Source: Sipunculus nudus (Eukaryota > Annelida > Sipuncula > Golfingiida > Sipunculidae). From it: DNA of 64,000 bases. Every line of letters begins with the position of its first letter. The stretch's first letter is position 1. Shown one piece after another: positions 1 through 12,069 of this stretch. A program made the translations under genes and the position numbers. The stretch is taken from assembly GCA_026874595.1 (NCBI GenBank), contig CM049316.1:44407695-44471694 (forward strand), given 5' to 3'. The notes below the pieces were generated by a model, which did no database searches, was not told the origin of the DNA, and worked only from the letters and a program-made list of their open reading frames with translations.

Positions 1-526
<526 letters not shown>

Positions 527-1049
527 GATCAATACAGTCTTTGCCGAGAAAATCTACTTTATGTAATGAAATGAACAGAGTAGGCGCAAATCTGGACCAA
601 CCTATATATCAATCTGGCTAATATACAGTATAGTAAAAAAAACTGTGCAGTCATTTTCATGGGGACAAAAAGCGGTAATGAAACGCCAGGAGCTTAATTG
701 AAAGGATGCAGCATCCGAGCACCTGGTTAATTAAATGATAATTAATCATTTGAGTAAAGACTTTCAGTGCAAAATATCGTTATTGTACATGTGGCGCACA
801 GGTGCTGCTTTGAACACTAACATGTGTATATAAATCGTTGATGTTTATCTGCAATAAATCATTGTATTTGTTACGTACATGCACATACTGCCTTGTCAGC
901 AATTGAAAGCATTTCAATCGTTATTATCATTATGACATTTATAAACCATAGTTTCTGTAATTAAGGAACCTTCGCCGCCTGGCTTGTTTGTTTACTAATC
1001 GTAACTATACTACGCATATTTATATAAACTATATCAAAATAAACTAGAA

Positions 1050-1300
1050 ATCTGCATTCTGATGACTGCAAGCCTCCGCCTTGTGTCCCTGGGATACTCC
1101 CCAACCCGTACTCAGCTCGTATTCAGAGTTTCATACGTGCAAAAATGAATAGATTTGTGACTTTTCTTGATGACACTCCTGAATCCGGATCAGGTACCGG
1201 ATCCACACGAAAGATCTAATCGAATCTTCAGTGGTCCATTTCTGAAATGCCTTGATTATTTCATGAGATTCAGCAGATTCATGATACATGAGCTTCGTTA
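1050..1300 (+). repeat. Dispersed repeat, copy 1 of an unclassified family
   Basis: This stretch matches, with divergence, 47985-48310 in the same orientation and 55690-55945 in the opposite orientation. Shared landmarks are AAGCCTCCG near the left end, GGATCCACAC at about 1199-1208, then a segment running ATCTAATCGAATCTTCA and TGAAATGCC. No terminal inverted repeat or A-rich tail is evident, so the class is unknown. Confidence 0.55.
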
Positions 1301-2112
1301 GATTAATGTTTGCTTATGTTGAGAATAAGCACATGCACGAACACACTAGCTCCTATCGAAGGCAATAATAATAATTATTTTCTTATTTGAACATAAGTGA
1401 AACTAGAGTGTATATAATTGTAAAATTATAAATCTCAGTTTATCCACATAATATAATGCAAGACTGGATCATTTTGTGGGGCCGTGCCAAGGACAGTTTC
1501 AATAAATTATATATACAGCTCGGTCCTTATGTTTTTAGAGGAGGGGCGGGGGAGGGGGGTGTTATGAGAGGGGTTTTCCCCTTCAAACAGTGGGGAAACA
1601 TTGTGAAAATTTAGGCCGTAATGGATCCAATTGGGAAAGTTTAAAATGCCCCCCCTCCTACCCCCCCCCAATAAGTATATGTGAAACGAATTTATATACA
1701 GACGCCCTAGTAGTCCAGTGTGTATTGTATATAAGGTTACTCCAGTAAACTTTAATGCGGTTGATAATGAGACATGAGACAACATAAAACATACCAAGTA
1801 CACTCTCTTTTGTGCCACTTTAATTTGCTGACTTATTATTCCCCCCTCCCCCCCCCCCTTCCACAGCTGCGGGAGAAGTCGGGGAATAGATCATAAATTA
1901 TGTTTCCGTCACATACATATATACATCTCTCTGCGGTCACCGGACTCTGATATTAGATGTGTTTTAATAATGTATGATATTTATTGTATATGTATTGCAA
2001 ACGAATTCAGTTCTAGCTGATCTATTTCTCCCACATATGTACAGGTGGCGCCATCTGGTGCTTGTCTGACACTTTCCAGTTACTTCATTAATATTTGCTA
2101 CTAACAGTCAGA
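1301..2112. other. Non-coding, G-rich and C-rich tracts
   Basis: The stretch holds a G-rich run near 1541-1560 and C-rich runs near 1649-1670 and 1843-1858. These sit about 100 bp apart as potential inverted partners, which resembles the interior of the G-run MITEs seen elsewhere in the window. The minus-strand frame across 1507-1818 shows no domain. Confidence 0.4.
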
Positions 2113-2184
2113 TCCGTGTTAGTATAGTGGTGAGTATCCCCGCCTGTCACGCGGGAGACCGGGGTTCGATTCCCCGACACGGAG
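2113..2184 (+). tRNA. tRNA-Asp (anticodon GTC)
   Basis: This 72-nt gene folds into a full cloverleaf. The acceptor is TCCGTGT paired with ACACGGA, with discriminator G. The anticodon stem is CCCGC/GCGGG around loop CTGTCAC, so the anticodon is GTC. The T-arm carries GGTTCGATTCC, a perfect B box. A T-run at 2193-2199, 9 bp downstream, is a Pol III terminator. It decodes GAC/GAU. It lies on the strand opposite the SLC23-like exons and would sit inside an intron of that gene. Confidence 0.97.
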
Positions 2185-2192
2185 ACTACTTA

Positions 2193-2199
2193 TTTTTTT
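2193..2199 (+). terminator. Pol III terminator of tRNA-Asp
   Basis: A run of seven T residues starts nine bases after the discriminator base. Confidence 0.85.
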
Positions 2200-2305
2200 C
2201 TCCACAACTCCTAATTTTTGCGCTTTTTTTGTTTCTACTGTACTTTTTACCGAACAAGTTCATTTATCAGCCTTTTCTTTTATTTTATCAATAATTAGAT
2301 ACATA

Positions 2306-2306
<1 letters not shown>

Positions 2307-2390
<84 letters not shown>
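2307..2390. repeat. (TA)n microsatellite
   Basis: 84 bp of uninterrupted TA. Confidence 0.95.
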
Positions 2391-2393
<3 letters not shown>

Positions 2394-2778
2394 GTCCGAT
2401 AAGATAGCAAGGGACAATACTTGGAAATATGCCAGTACTCTGTGGTTAGATGAATTCTAACTACATTGCAATATCACATTAAGTTTTTCTCTACAGTGTT
2501 TTAATAAAACTTTCATTGTTTTGAATGAAACAATAGAAAATAAATAAATTTGCTTCATATTTTCCTAACTTCAACTGGATGTAAGTCGACTAAAATCGCA
2601 ACTTATTTTAGGTTCATAATGAGAATTTTAGACGTTACCAGAGCAATTGACCCTGGTGAGAGATCGATTGATCAAATGACATTAAGTGAATTTGTAATCT
2701 AGCAATGCATATTTTGTCAGGTTAATGTTTCATAATAGGCCTAATTGCGCATGCCCGAGCTCGAAGTGATGCTGTTAC

Positions 2779-2941
2779 CTGGAGACCATGGATCGCGGTC
2801 ACGTGCCACGGTGGTACGTCCTCCACACTGTACTTGAGTTCACCGTGATTCTCGGCATCATCGGTTACTATGCCAACCCGCTCCTCATTTTCCTCGTCGG
2901 TCACGGTCTGCTGACCAGCACCTGACTTTAAAAAGGGCATC
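2779..2941 (-). CDS. Exon of an SLC23-like nucleobase/ascorbate transporter (partial)
   Basis: I read a minus-strand internal exon. It begins after CAG at 2942-2944 (preceded by a T-run and TAG) and ends at 2779 before GTAACA. The frame gives a polar N-terminal stretch with an acidic run (DEENEER), then KYSVEDVPPWHVTAIHGLQ. The segment EDxPPW followed by GLQ is the hallmark just before the first transmembrane helix of SLC23 (NAT/NCS2) transporters, which carry ascorbate with sodium in vertebrates and nucleobases in many other lineages. The exon stops at GLQ, where the family continues with HYLT, so the membrane exons lie further down the minus strand, beyond this window as far as I can see. 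An upstream alternative acceptor (TTGTAG, exon from 2949) keeps the same frame. Substrate cannot be inferred. Codon quality and both splice sites support a real gene and not a processed copy. Confidence 0.72.
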
Positions 2942-4129
2942 CTGGCCAACTACAAAAAAAAATATTACTAATACGTGTACAGTAAAAAATAAAAAGCTCT
3001 CAGAGAACGGACACCTCCGACAATATTGTGGATCGCCGGATACGAAATGGTATACTAAAGGATAATGATGAAATTTTGATTTGTGCCAAGTGGTGAGTAA
3101 GCGAAGCAACATATGAATCCTAGTTTAGTGTGTGTCAAGGTGCAGCAACTCGAGGCCTGTATCACATTTCAGCCCTGTCGACAGAACAAAGGCGGCTACA
3201 AGTAGGCCACCCTTGTATACATTTACACTTTGCCCCCGAGGGAATAAGTTCAACCCTTCGGAAATTTACACTTCTTACAAATTGACCTTTACAGTAAATA
3301 CCGTTTTGACTATGCCCTGCTACAGGGTACTCCATTGACAGTTTACCCTGCTAATTAAGCATTGACATGTAATTCTAGCGCTTGTTATGGAATAGAAAGT
3401 CATTCCATTAATTCTATACAGAAAATAAACTTACTATGTTTCAAGCTGCATTATAAATGTGCGTCTGTGAAATTGTTTTCATTCTTTGTGCTCCAATAGT
3501 TCAATTTTGGCTGTTGCTACCGGAAGACACAAGTGGGAGAGAAGTAGGCCTAATATCTAATTTTCTTCCAAGCAAGTGCCAATACTCTCAGACATAGAGA
3601 TCATTCAACAGTAAGCTACGAAGATGAGTCCAAATGGAGTCTTAACAGCTGTATTAATTATAATATGAAGGGGTTAGTTAGTATCTTCTTGCTACATAAT
3701 GAATATGTGCCCAAACGTCTTCGGACAGACCTGTCAAACGATCCATAGGGTAGACCCCTAATGGAGTACCCTATAGCGCTATCCATGCCAACCATGATAA
3801 AGCATAAACAATTCAAATGGGAAAGGATTCGTCCGCGTCCGGGCAAAAATATTGCCTTTATTATCTTACAATTGTAAAGAATCCGTATTTAAAATTTCTA
3901 ATCCGGATGATAACCAAGAACAATTCCAACAGTGTGTTTGGATTTAAGTCTTCCGTCAACAAATGTTCATCAAATTCCGTTGGTAACTATAATATTATAG
4001 CATGTTAAATATAATGATACATAATGAATTGTATTGTATATGTATGTGTATGGGTGTTTGCGAGTTCGTCTTTTCGTTATTCGAGAAACCCTTTTCGAAA
4101 ACCCTGTTAAAATCTTTACTTTTAATGTG

Positions 4130-4178
<49 letters not shown>

Positions 4179-4315
4179 TATATATAATTATGGATAATGT
4201 ATATAATTATGGATATAATGATGTAAATGTGTCTATATCATGTTGATCAAGATTTATAGAATAATTATGCACAACTACAAAACAAACACACACATATATA
4301 TATATATAAATATGA

Positions 4316-4368
<53 letters not shown>

Positions 4369-4380
4369 GAACGAGCTTAC
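2942..4380 (-). other. Predicted intron of the SLC23-like gene
   Basis: GT-AG interval between the two minus-strand exons. It contains the (TA)n blocks at 4133-4186 and 4322-4365 and otherwise unassigned sequence. No RNA gene was found in it. Confidence 0.5.
4322..4365. repeat. (TA)n microsatellite next to an exon donor
   Basis: 44 bp of alternating AT. It ends 10 bp before the GTAAGC donor of the exon at 4381-4475, so length changes here would sit close to a splice site. A second tract, interrupted, lies at 4133-4186. Confidence 0.9.
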
Positions 4381-4475
4381 CTGATGTACGTGTGGTGCCC
4401 AGGCGCACACCTTGTAGGTGTGGTCAGGCCATGCTTGATGGGGACCTCAGCCGTTGTCATGCGGGTTACCATCAT
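4381..4475 (-). CDS. Probable upstream exon of the SLC23-like gene
   Basis: This 95-bp minus-strand exon is bounded by CTGTTCAG before 4475 and by CAG|GTAAGC at 4381, both good consensus sites. Only one frame is open, starting MMVTRMTTAEVPIKHG and ending HHTYI plus two bases of the next codon. Those two bases (AG) join the G that starts the exon at 2941 to make an Arg codon, and translation then runs straight into MPFLKSGAG of the next exon. The in-frame junction across a 1.44-kb intron is the main evidence. The second ATG has A at -3 and G at +4, a fair Kozak context, so this could be the first coding exon. I recognise no domain in it. It could also be a 5' UTR exon with translation starting at the ATG at 2940. 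Confidence 0.5.
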
Positions 4476-4782
4476 CTGAACAGATAGTGTAGTAGGCAAC
4501 TGCAGGTGTAATAATTTTAAATAATATAGGGGAAACAAAAAGGTATATATAGCGGTCAAAATATTAATATTATATTGCGGTAGGCATTGTCAGAGGGAAC
4601 AAACTATTAATTTTACGCATATATCCATGTTTAAATACATGCAGATTATATTTTAGTAAATATATCAACCTATTAAATATTAATATGTAATGGAAAAGGA
4701 CATAAATAACCGTGATGATGGTGCAACACTCAAACACATATTAAACCTTGCAAAACTGAGTTAATTATTTTAATGTATACAA

Positions 4783-6260
4783 GGGCCGGATCCAGAGGAG
4801 AGCAAAGGGGGCAGGTCCCCCCCCCCATTCCCTGAAATTATTTTTTAGGTCAAGAATTCAAACCATTTCTGGTCACTTTTTGTAACATTTCAAACCAATA
4901 TTGGTCACTTTTACCCCAAATTACATCTATTGTTCTTTTTTTTTTAATTTTGGTACTCACTACCGGGAATCGGTAGATTCTGCTTCATCCAGTGGTCCAA
5001 GTGTGTATACAGCATCAGCTCCACTATTGAGGAGTCATAAAATTTTGTGATGATAAAAATTTTATCATACTCTAAAGCCAGTGCTGAAAATATCCGCAAC
5101 ATTCAAGTCACCAGTTGTGAGTGCCAGAGAAGCATTAGTACACTGAGACTTTTGAAAACCTGTCGCAAGTCAAATACGGGTCAAACGAGGTTGACAGTTC
5201 CCACCCTTTTGTTCTTACACAGGGATGTACCAGTGGATATTACAAAAGTTGTAAAAGAGTTACCCAGAAAGATGGTTTGCCATTTTTAAAAAAGCCTAAG
5301 AAATTTCTTTTGACCTTGAAAAATCCTTTGATATCTCATCATATTCGATTTTTTGTATCAAACAAACAAACAATCAGTTACATATATACTTATATGCAAA
5401 GCTTAAGGTACATTATGCTATATGCTCTGTTTTTCATGATCAGGCTATACATAGCATGCCTGCAGTACTTTTCTTTTACAAATATCAGTTTTTACTGATA
5501 ATTTTCAATTCCTTCATCATGTTCCTGTTTTGACCCTCGAAACCAGTCTCTGAAGGCTTTTGGAATGGTTTTTTTTAACGATATCCAAAACATACAAATC
5601 CGTGATTCATACATGCATATTCTCTTCCCGTATTATTCCCATGTCTAGAGCTTCCATTTTCCATTATAATCAACCAGGACCTTTATATAACATAATCTGC
5701 TATTTACATTACATTTGTTGTGTAATTGTCTGCAATTAATCTTTACATATTGATTATTCCACATACTTGGATATAAGATATCGTCTATCGATTAATGAAA
5801 AACTGATACATATGAAGCCCTTTCCTATAAAAATTTAAGATAAGATCTTTGCAGTCCTTTAGGTAGCACAGTTATATCAAAGCTTCCTCTTATTCAGTTC
5901 AATCCGCTTATTTTCCTAAATCCGAAGTTCACAATTTTGCAAATGGAAGATTCTTCTGAACATAAAATGCGTTTAATGCACATCTTTCTCTGACTGTGTC
6001 TCTATTTTGCACTCAATGTCTGGAAAACTCATGAAGATTAAACAGAAAAACAATCAGCATATACAGTATGCTTTATAAATGATAACTGTTCGGTGAAATA
6101 TTTCTCAAAATTAAATGCATAGAGAGCATAATTCCAAAATATCAATATTTTAAAATCGAGAGCTTCTGGGGGCTTCGCCCTGTGGCTCTGTCCATGGATC
6201 CCGGGAGTTGGATCTTAGGTAGGGCTCTAACCTCTGGCCCTCAGCCCCTCCCCCCCCCCC
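4783..6260 (+). mobile_element. Remnant of a hAT-superfamily transposon
   Basis: The left edge GGGCCGGATCCAG at about 4785-4797 resembles the terminal repeat of the hAT-like MITEs in this window (CAGGGGCGGATCC type). The interior carries a hAT dimerisation-domain frame (5047-5289). The right part near 6160-6260 has the phrase CTTCTGGGGGCTTCG and a long C-run, common near the ends of such elements. I could not find a clean right terminal repeat or a target duplication, so the limits are approximate. Most of the transposase is missing. Confidence 0.5.
5047..5289 (+). pseudogene. hAT transposase fragment, C-terminal dimerisation region
   Basis: The 80-residue frame contains VTSCECQRSISTLRLLKT and then LLFLHRDVPVDITKVVKE. 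These match the C-terminal hAT dimerisation signature found in hAT transposases and their domesticated relatives (ZMYM6-like and 52-kDa PKR-inhibitor-repressor-like proteins): a T-x-x-x-E-R-S-F-S-x-L-R-x-L-K-T core and a later hydrophobic-HRD-(I/V)-PVD stretch. The usual ER is QR here. A stop lies just upstream of the ATG in this frame, and no RNase-H-like catalytic part or BED finger is present. This is a decayed fragment and not a working transposase. Confidence 0.8.
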
Positions 6261-6628
6261 TTGTATATCATATTATGTGTATGTTTATGAACATTAATAT
6301 TGACGACAGTAAGATTTACTATTTGTCAGATTTATCTATATAGTTTCGCACAGTATACAATCACTGCCTATACAATTATATCAGCAATTTTGATAACATC
6401 ACCAATTAAATTCTACCTTTAATAGTCTAAGCTTAATAACACATTACCGGTTCTTGTGTCGGTCATTTAGCTTCCGATAGATAGCGCTGTGGTAGCAAGA
6501 TGGATCTTGAAAACTAATATTTAGATTAGAATAAGGGGTCATAAGCCCCCGTCAGAACACTTTTTCATGGTCCCTGAAAGCCGGGGGCGTGGAAAACAGA
6601 TGAGTTGTCTGACAAAAGCTGAGTAGAA

Positions 6629-6868
6629 CCAGCGTCAGTTTAGAATACAGCTTTAATTATAACATAAGATTTATCCCAGCCAAAGTCACATTGTTACGGG
6701 TCTTACAGCGGATCATCACGGATGCGTTTGTGTTTCGTCATTAATCCCTTATTTGTGAGCCGTGGTGACCCTTGGAGAGTCCGTGACTGTGTCTGTCATC
6801 ATGTTTTGTGACTGGCCCTGTTCTGTCAAATGCAGCCACGGATGAACTAGTCCAGAACTGACGCTGAT
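6629..6868. mobile_element. Possible MITE with short inverted ends
   Basis: CAGCGTCAGTT near 6632 reappears inverted (AACTGACGCTG) near 6857-6867. That is an 11-bp perfect inverted pair about 235 bp apart. No target duplication was found. Confidence 0.3.
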
Positions 6869-6989
6869 CAACGGGCTACAACCCCACCCCTCCATCCCCC
6901 CACCCCCTTGGGAAACATGCACCAGTATTTATTATTAGAAAATTTTTTTCTTATAGTATATATCATATAATCATTTCCTAAAAAAACAC

Positions 6990-7190
6990 ATATGGAAATG
7001 ACCGTTAAACAACTTTGAATTTAAAATGAGTAATGTAGGTATTTATTATACGCATTTCGAAAATAAGGCTCTTTAATCCTCTACTTAAACTAACATCTTC
7101 CCTTAAAATGTAACTAATAAAATGTTCAGACCAAAAAAAAAAAAAAAAAACAGGTGGACACGAGGGGATGAAACGAAGTATAACTTATAC
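6990..7190 (+). repeat. Dispersed repeat shared with 47380-47545
   Basis: The segment around 7070-7180, with ATCCTCTACTTAAAC, then AAAATGTAACTAATAAAAT and ACAGGTGGACACGAGGGGAT, aligns with 47425-47530 in the same orientation. A 19-bp A-run sits inside it. Class unknown. Confidence 0.5.
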
Positions 7191-8420
7191 TTACTCTTGA
7201 ATATTTCAAACATGTTTAAAAACTTTAGGATTTATTTATTTTACATTATTATGCCAAATATAGTTATCATGACTAATGCTAGGCATATGGCATTTGAGTA
7301 TCTAGAGCTTCGGAAACCCGGAAGATCCGGAGATAACCACCGGCCTTGGACATGCCGCTTCTTTGAGAGTACCGAACTTCTCGCCCCATGGGTAAATACC
7401 GGATGTGTCTAGAAAACTCGCACATACTCGCTGCGAACTCCGTTATAAGCTCGAATCAACTTGTAACTATTTGTGAATAAAGGGATGGTTGAATTTTGGC
7501 ATAGAATCATTGAGAGTTACGAAAGAAGGTATAGCAACACCATATATAAATTAATCCACTTCTAGCGCTCAGCCAGGAAATCTCCCCAACACCAGACACA
7601 ATGGATTATGCACATATACAACAGACCCTGCATAAACCATGGCATGTCTTACATGTGGCATAACTCCAGTGCCTCCAGTTCAAACCGGATTAAAGCAACT
7701 TATAAACAGGCAGCTGAATATCTACTACCAGGAGTAGAATTAATAGTTGATAACTCTGCCTTTTGCTCTAACTACAACATTTTTAAATGCCAATTTGATT
7801 TTGAAAACTACCATATATACTAGCCTACCTCGATGTCTTGCGATCAGCCCGTGTAAACTGAGAACCAGAAACTGTAAAGTACTAGTTGCTAACTGGCATA
7901 AGGAAAATGAAAACATAAATTCTAAATGTTGCAAATTGTGCCCAAAAATGATATTGGTGATGAATTCCACTACCTGTTTAACTGCAGCAATTTACACAAG
8001 CTAGACAGAAATTTATGCTCATCAAAATGTATTAAAAATAAAATACCTTATGAACAGTGACAGCAGACTGGTAATCCAACTCAGTGAACTGAGTAACATA
8101 ATAATTTGGAAACTTAAGAATTTCACATGTTGTTTAATCAGTTATTTTTCTTCTTCTGTATTAATTATTTTAGTAATAATGATTAATGCTGTTTGCACAT
8201 GTTTAATGCATTCTCTAGTCTCTAGTTGTCACCATGAAAACACCAATGTATTATAGCACTAGTTTAGATAATTAATCTGATCCCACAGTGGATATATATT
8301 TTTTATAACAGAATACCCCAAGGGCTTTAGCATTTAGTGCTTATCAAGTTACCTTTCCAGTACTAAAACCTTGTATCATATACCTATCATATCGCTATAG
8401 CCAAAAATAAAATAAAATAA
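7191..8420. other. Unassigned sequence
   Basis: AT-rich. A CpG-containing stretch at 7284-7390 has one open frame bounded by TAG before it and TGG|GTAAAT after it, which could be an exon, but I recognise no protein. The remaining open frames are short and lack domains. Confidence 0.35.
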
Positions 8421-8702
8421 AAGGTATGGTTCTCAGGCACCCCTGCATCAATTTTAAAACCCCGCATCAAACATTTTTTTATGGTTTTCATCCTACTAAG
8501 AGATAAAATAATACAATTTTGATACGATTTTCTTTGTTATGTAGTGTTTTTACCTCTTAAGCAGAAATTAAAATGTCTTTTTTATGCTTTTCCCTGATCA
8601 TATGACATTTCTTTCAAAACATACAAAAAAAAGGTCAAAAATAAAATACTGCCCACCCGCCCGCATTGATTTCTGAATAAAGTGCCTGAGAATCATACCT
8701 TT
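8421..8702. mobile_element. MITE with ~20-bp inverted repeats
   Basis: The left end AAGGTATGGTTCTCAGGCAC is matched by the inverted right end GTGCCTGAGAATCATACCTT, with one mismatch, over a 282-bp element. It has no coding capacity. Flanks are A-rich and T-rich, so a target duplication cannot be called. Superfamily not assigned. Confidence 0.8.
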
Positions 8703-9311
8703 TTCATTTTTTTACCTTAGCTTTCTGTAAATACACCTACATTTTATTGTCCATGTAATTAGTTATCTACTAGATCAGTATTCATTATTCACTACTAGGC
8801 ACAGTAGCACACACTGGTAAAGCTAATATACCATTCTTTACACTCATGATTAATCATATTCCTGTAGTTAAATATTTACTGTATGTGTGTATATTGTACT
8901 TAAAACATTGCGCTTATGTCCATCCTAGAACCACTTCTGCACTCCATGTTGTCACAGTATCTGTATTAGTCAGTATACAGCGCCATCTATTGTACATAAC
9001 AAACATGAAATGCATGAAATATATAAAATAACATCTATGATAATGTGCATTAGCACACAGCAAGAATTTATTAATAATTTTAATGACCTGTCGGTGAAAT
9101 ATCTCTCGATATTTTGGTACTTTACTTTGAGCAAGATAAGATAAGAACAGTATTACATCTGCACACTAAGTTAACTAAAAGTTAGCAATAGATACACTAC
9201 TGCAAGTGTGTACAGTAATCCATGACGAGAAAACGGTGTCACGGTCCAGTTCAGGTAACTGTGGCTATATGTCGATGTCCGTTTCGTGAGTCACATTTAT
9301 CTGCTCAGGAA

Positions 9312-9384
9312 GGCCCTGTAGCGCAATGGATAGCGCGCTGGACTTCTAATCCAGAGGTTGTGGGTTCGAGTCCCACCAGGGTCG
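9312..9384 (+). tRNA. tRNA-Arg (anticodon TCT)
   Basis: The 73-nt cloverleaf has acceptor GGCCCTG/CAGGGTC with one G-U pair, D-stem GCGC/GCGC, anticodon stem CTGGA/TCCAG around CTTCTAA (anticodon TCT), variable loop AGGTT, and T-arm GTGGG/CCCAC with TTCGAGT. A box and B box (GGTTCGAGTCC) are intact, and TTTT follows at 9391. It decodes AGA. First unit of array 1. Confidence 0.97.
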
Positions 9385-9740
9385 CATAACTTTTCTTGAT
9401 ATGACAATAAACTGTGAATGAAACCTCAAATAATTTGCTCACATTTCACGTCATGCCATACCTCATTCAAACAGTGCAGGGCGCTGAATAAGGATTAAAG
9501 ACACCATTCCTCTTTTTCCATACGTTGGCTCCGTTTGAAGCAAAATTTCACTTCCGAGGCCCAGGCATGAACGGCATAAATCAGCAGAGAAAAATAAATA
9601 AAACATTGCGAATTCATGTAAGGTTCGTTCAGTTTTGTTATTTTTAGATTTCGTACATTCTGTATAGGTATACATGTATAAGGTGTTTATCTAGATCTTC
9701 TGTAAAAACCCACGCATATCTGTAGATGAAATATGAAGTA

Positions 9741-9746
<6 letters not shown>

Positions 9747-9780
<34 letters not shown>

Positions 9781-9890
9781 TGTGTGTGCATATATTGACT
9801 CAACCAAATTGAGAGAGAGAAAAAAAGAGACAGAGAGAAAGAAGAGAGAGAGAGAGAGAGAGAGAGAAAGAAAGAGAGACAGAGAGAGAG
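9747..9890. repeat. (CT)n and (GA)n pair in a tRNA unit
   Basis: A CT tract (9747-9778) and an imperfect GA block (about 9811-9890) face each other across a ~30-bp spacer, so the transcript or single strand could fold into a long hairpin. The pair is repeated in every unit of both arrays. Confidence 0.9.
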
Positions 9891-10122
9891 AAAAAAAAAT
9901 GAGAGTTGTATGTATACGTTATTATTACATGTAACAGGTTAACAGCTGCAATGCATGTATTTCATTGCTCGCTCCCCCTCTCTCTCTCTCTCTCTGTATG
10001 TATGTATTGACTCAACCAGGATGAGAGAGAGAGCTTAATTAATCAATATTAAATGAATGGGTAACAAATTAAAAACATCAACATCAGAGTTTATTTCGTA
10101 AGGAAAAGTTAGTAGTAAAGAC

Positions 10123-10123
<1 letters not shown>

Positions 10124-10175
<52 letters not shown>
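10124..10175. repeat. (TA)n at the unit boundary
   Basis: 52 bp of TA. The same position in the next three units holds (TA)n at 11278-11332, 12412-12477 and 13575-13660, with different lengths and one CA interruption in the last. Confidence 0.95.
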
Positions 10176-10181
<6 letters not shown>

Positions 10182-10461
10182 CATCTATGATAATGTGCAT
10201 TAGCACACAGCAAGAATTTATTATTAATTTTAATGAACTGTCGGTGAAATATCTCTCGATATTTTGGTACTTTACTTTGAGCAAGATAAGATAAGAACAG
10301 TATTACATCTGCACACTAAGTTAACTAAAAGTTAGCAATGGATACACTACTGCAAGTGTGTACAGTAATCCATGACGAGAAAACGGTGTCACGGTCCAGT
10401 TCAGGTAACTGTGGCTATATGTCGATGTCATTTTTGTGAGTCACATTTATCTGCTCAGGAA

Positions 10462-10534
10462 GGCCCTGTAGCGCAATGGATAGCGCGCTGGACTTCTAAT
10501 CCAGAGGTTGTGGGTTCGAGTCCCACCAGGGTCG
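10462..10534 (+). tRNA. tRNA-Arg (anticodon TCT)
   Basis: Identical over its 73 nt to the gene at 9312-9384, with the same TTTT terminator context. Second unit of array 1. Confidence 0.97.
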
Positions 10535-10890
10535 CATAACTTTTCTTGATATGACAATAAACTGTGAATGAAACCTCAAATAGTTTGCCCACATTTCACG
10601 TCATGCCATACCTCATTCAAACAGTGCAGGGCGCTGAATAAGGATTAAAGACACCATTCCTCTTTTTCCATACGTTGGCTCCGTTTGAAGCAAAATTTCA
10701 CTTCCGAGGCCCAGGCATGAACGGCATAAATAAGCAGAGAAAAATAAATAAAACATTGCGAATTCATGTAAGGTTCGTTCAGTTTTGTTATTTTTAGATT
10801 TCGTACATTCTGTATAGGTATACATATATAAGGTGTTTATCTAGATCTTCTGTAAAAACCCACGCATATCTGTAGATGAAATATGAAGTA

Positions 10891-10938
<48 letters not shown>

Positions 10939-11283
10939 TGTGTGTGCATATAATGACTCAACCAAATTGAGAGACAGAAAAAAAGAGACAGAGAGAAAGA
11001 AGAGAGAGAGAGAGAGCAAGAAAGAGAGACAGAGAGAGAGAGAGAAAAAAATGAGAGTTGTATGTATACGTTATTATTACATGTAACAGGTTAACAGCTG
11101 CAATGCATGTATTTCATTGCTCGCTCCCCCTCTCTCTCTCTCTCTCTCTGTATGTATGTATTGACTCAACCAGGATGAGAGAGAGAGCTTAATTGATCAA
11201 TATTAAATGAATGGGTAACAAATTAAAAACATCAACATCAGAGTTTATTTCGTAAGGAAAAGTTAGTAGTAAAGACGTATATA

Positions 11284-11338
<55 letters not shown>

Positions 11339-11619
11339 ACATCTATGATAATGTTCATTAGCACACAGCAAGAATTTATTAATAATTTTAATGACCAGTC
11401 GGTGAAATATCTCTCGATATTTTGGTACTTTACTTTGAGCAAGATAAGATAAGAACAGTATTACATCTGCACACTAAGTTAACTAAAAGTAAGAAATGGA
11501 TACACTACTGCAAGTGTGTACAGTAATCCATGACGAGAAAACGGTGTCACGGTCCAGTTCAGGTAACTGTGGCCATATGTCGATGTCCGTTTTGTGAGTC
11601 ACATTTATCTGCTCAGGAA

Positions 11620-11671
11620 GCCCTCTGGACTTCTAATCCAGAGGTTGTGGGTTCGAGTCCCACCAGGGTCG
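11620..11671 (+). pseudogene. tRNA-Arg pseudogene with D-arm deleted
   Basis: Twenty-one bases are missing relative to the intact copies: one G of the acceptor and the block holding acceptor position 7, the D-arm and position 26. The anticodon arm, variable loop, T-arm and 3' acceptor strand are perfect. The A box is gone, so Pol III initiation should fail. Third unit of array 1. Confidence 0.93.
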
Positions 11672-12027
11672 CATAACTTTTCTTGATATGACAATAAACT
11701 GTGAATGAAACCTCAAATAATTTGCTCACATTTCACGTCATGCCATACCTCATTCAAACAGTGCAGGGCGCTGAATAAGGATTAAAGACACCATTCCTCT
11801 TTTTCCATACGTTGGCTCCGTTTGAAGCAAAATTTCACTTCCGAGGCCCAGGCATGAACGGCATAAATCAGCAGAGAAAAATAAATAAAACATTGCGAAT
11901 TCATGTAAGGTTCGTTCAGTTTTGTTATTTTTAGATTTCGTACATTCTGTATAGGTATACATGTATAAGGTGTTTATCTAGATCTTCTGTAAAAACCCAC
12001 GCATATCTGTAGATGAAATATGAAGTA

Positions 12028-12069
<42 letters not shown>

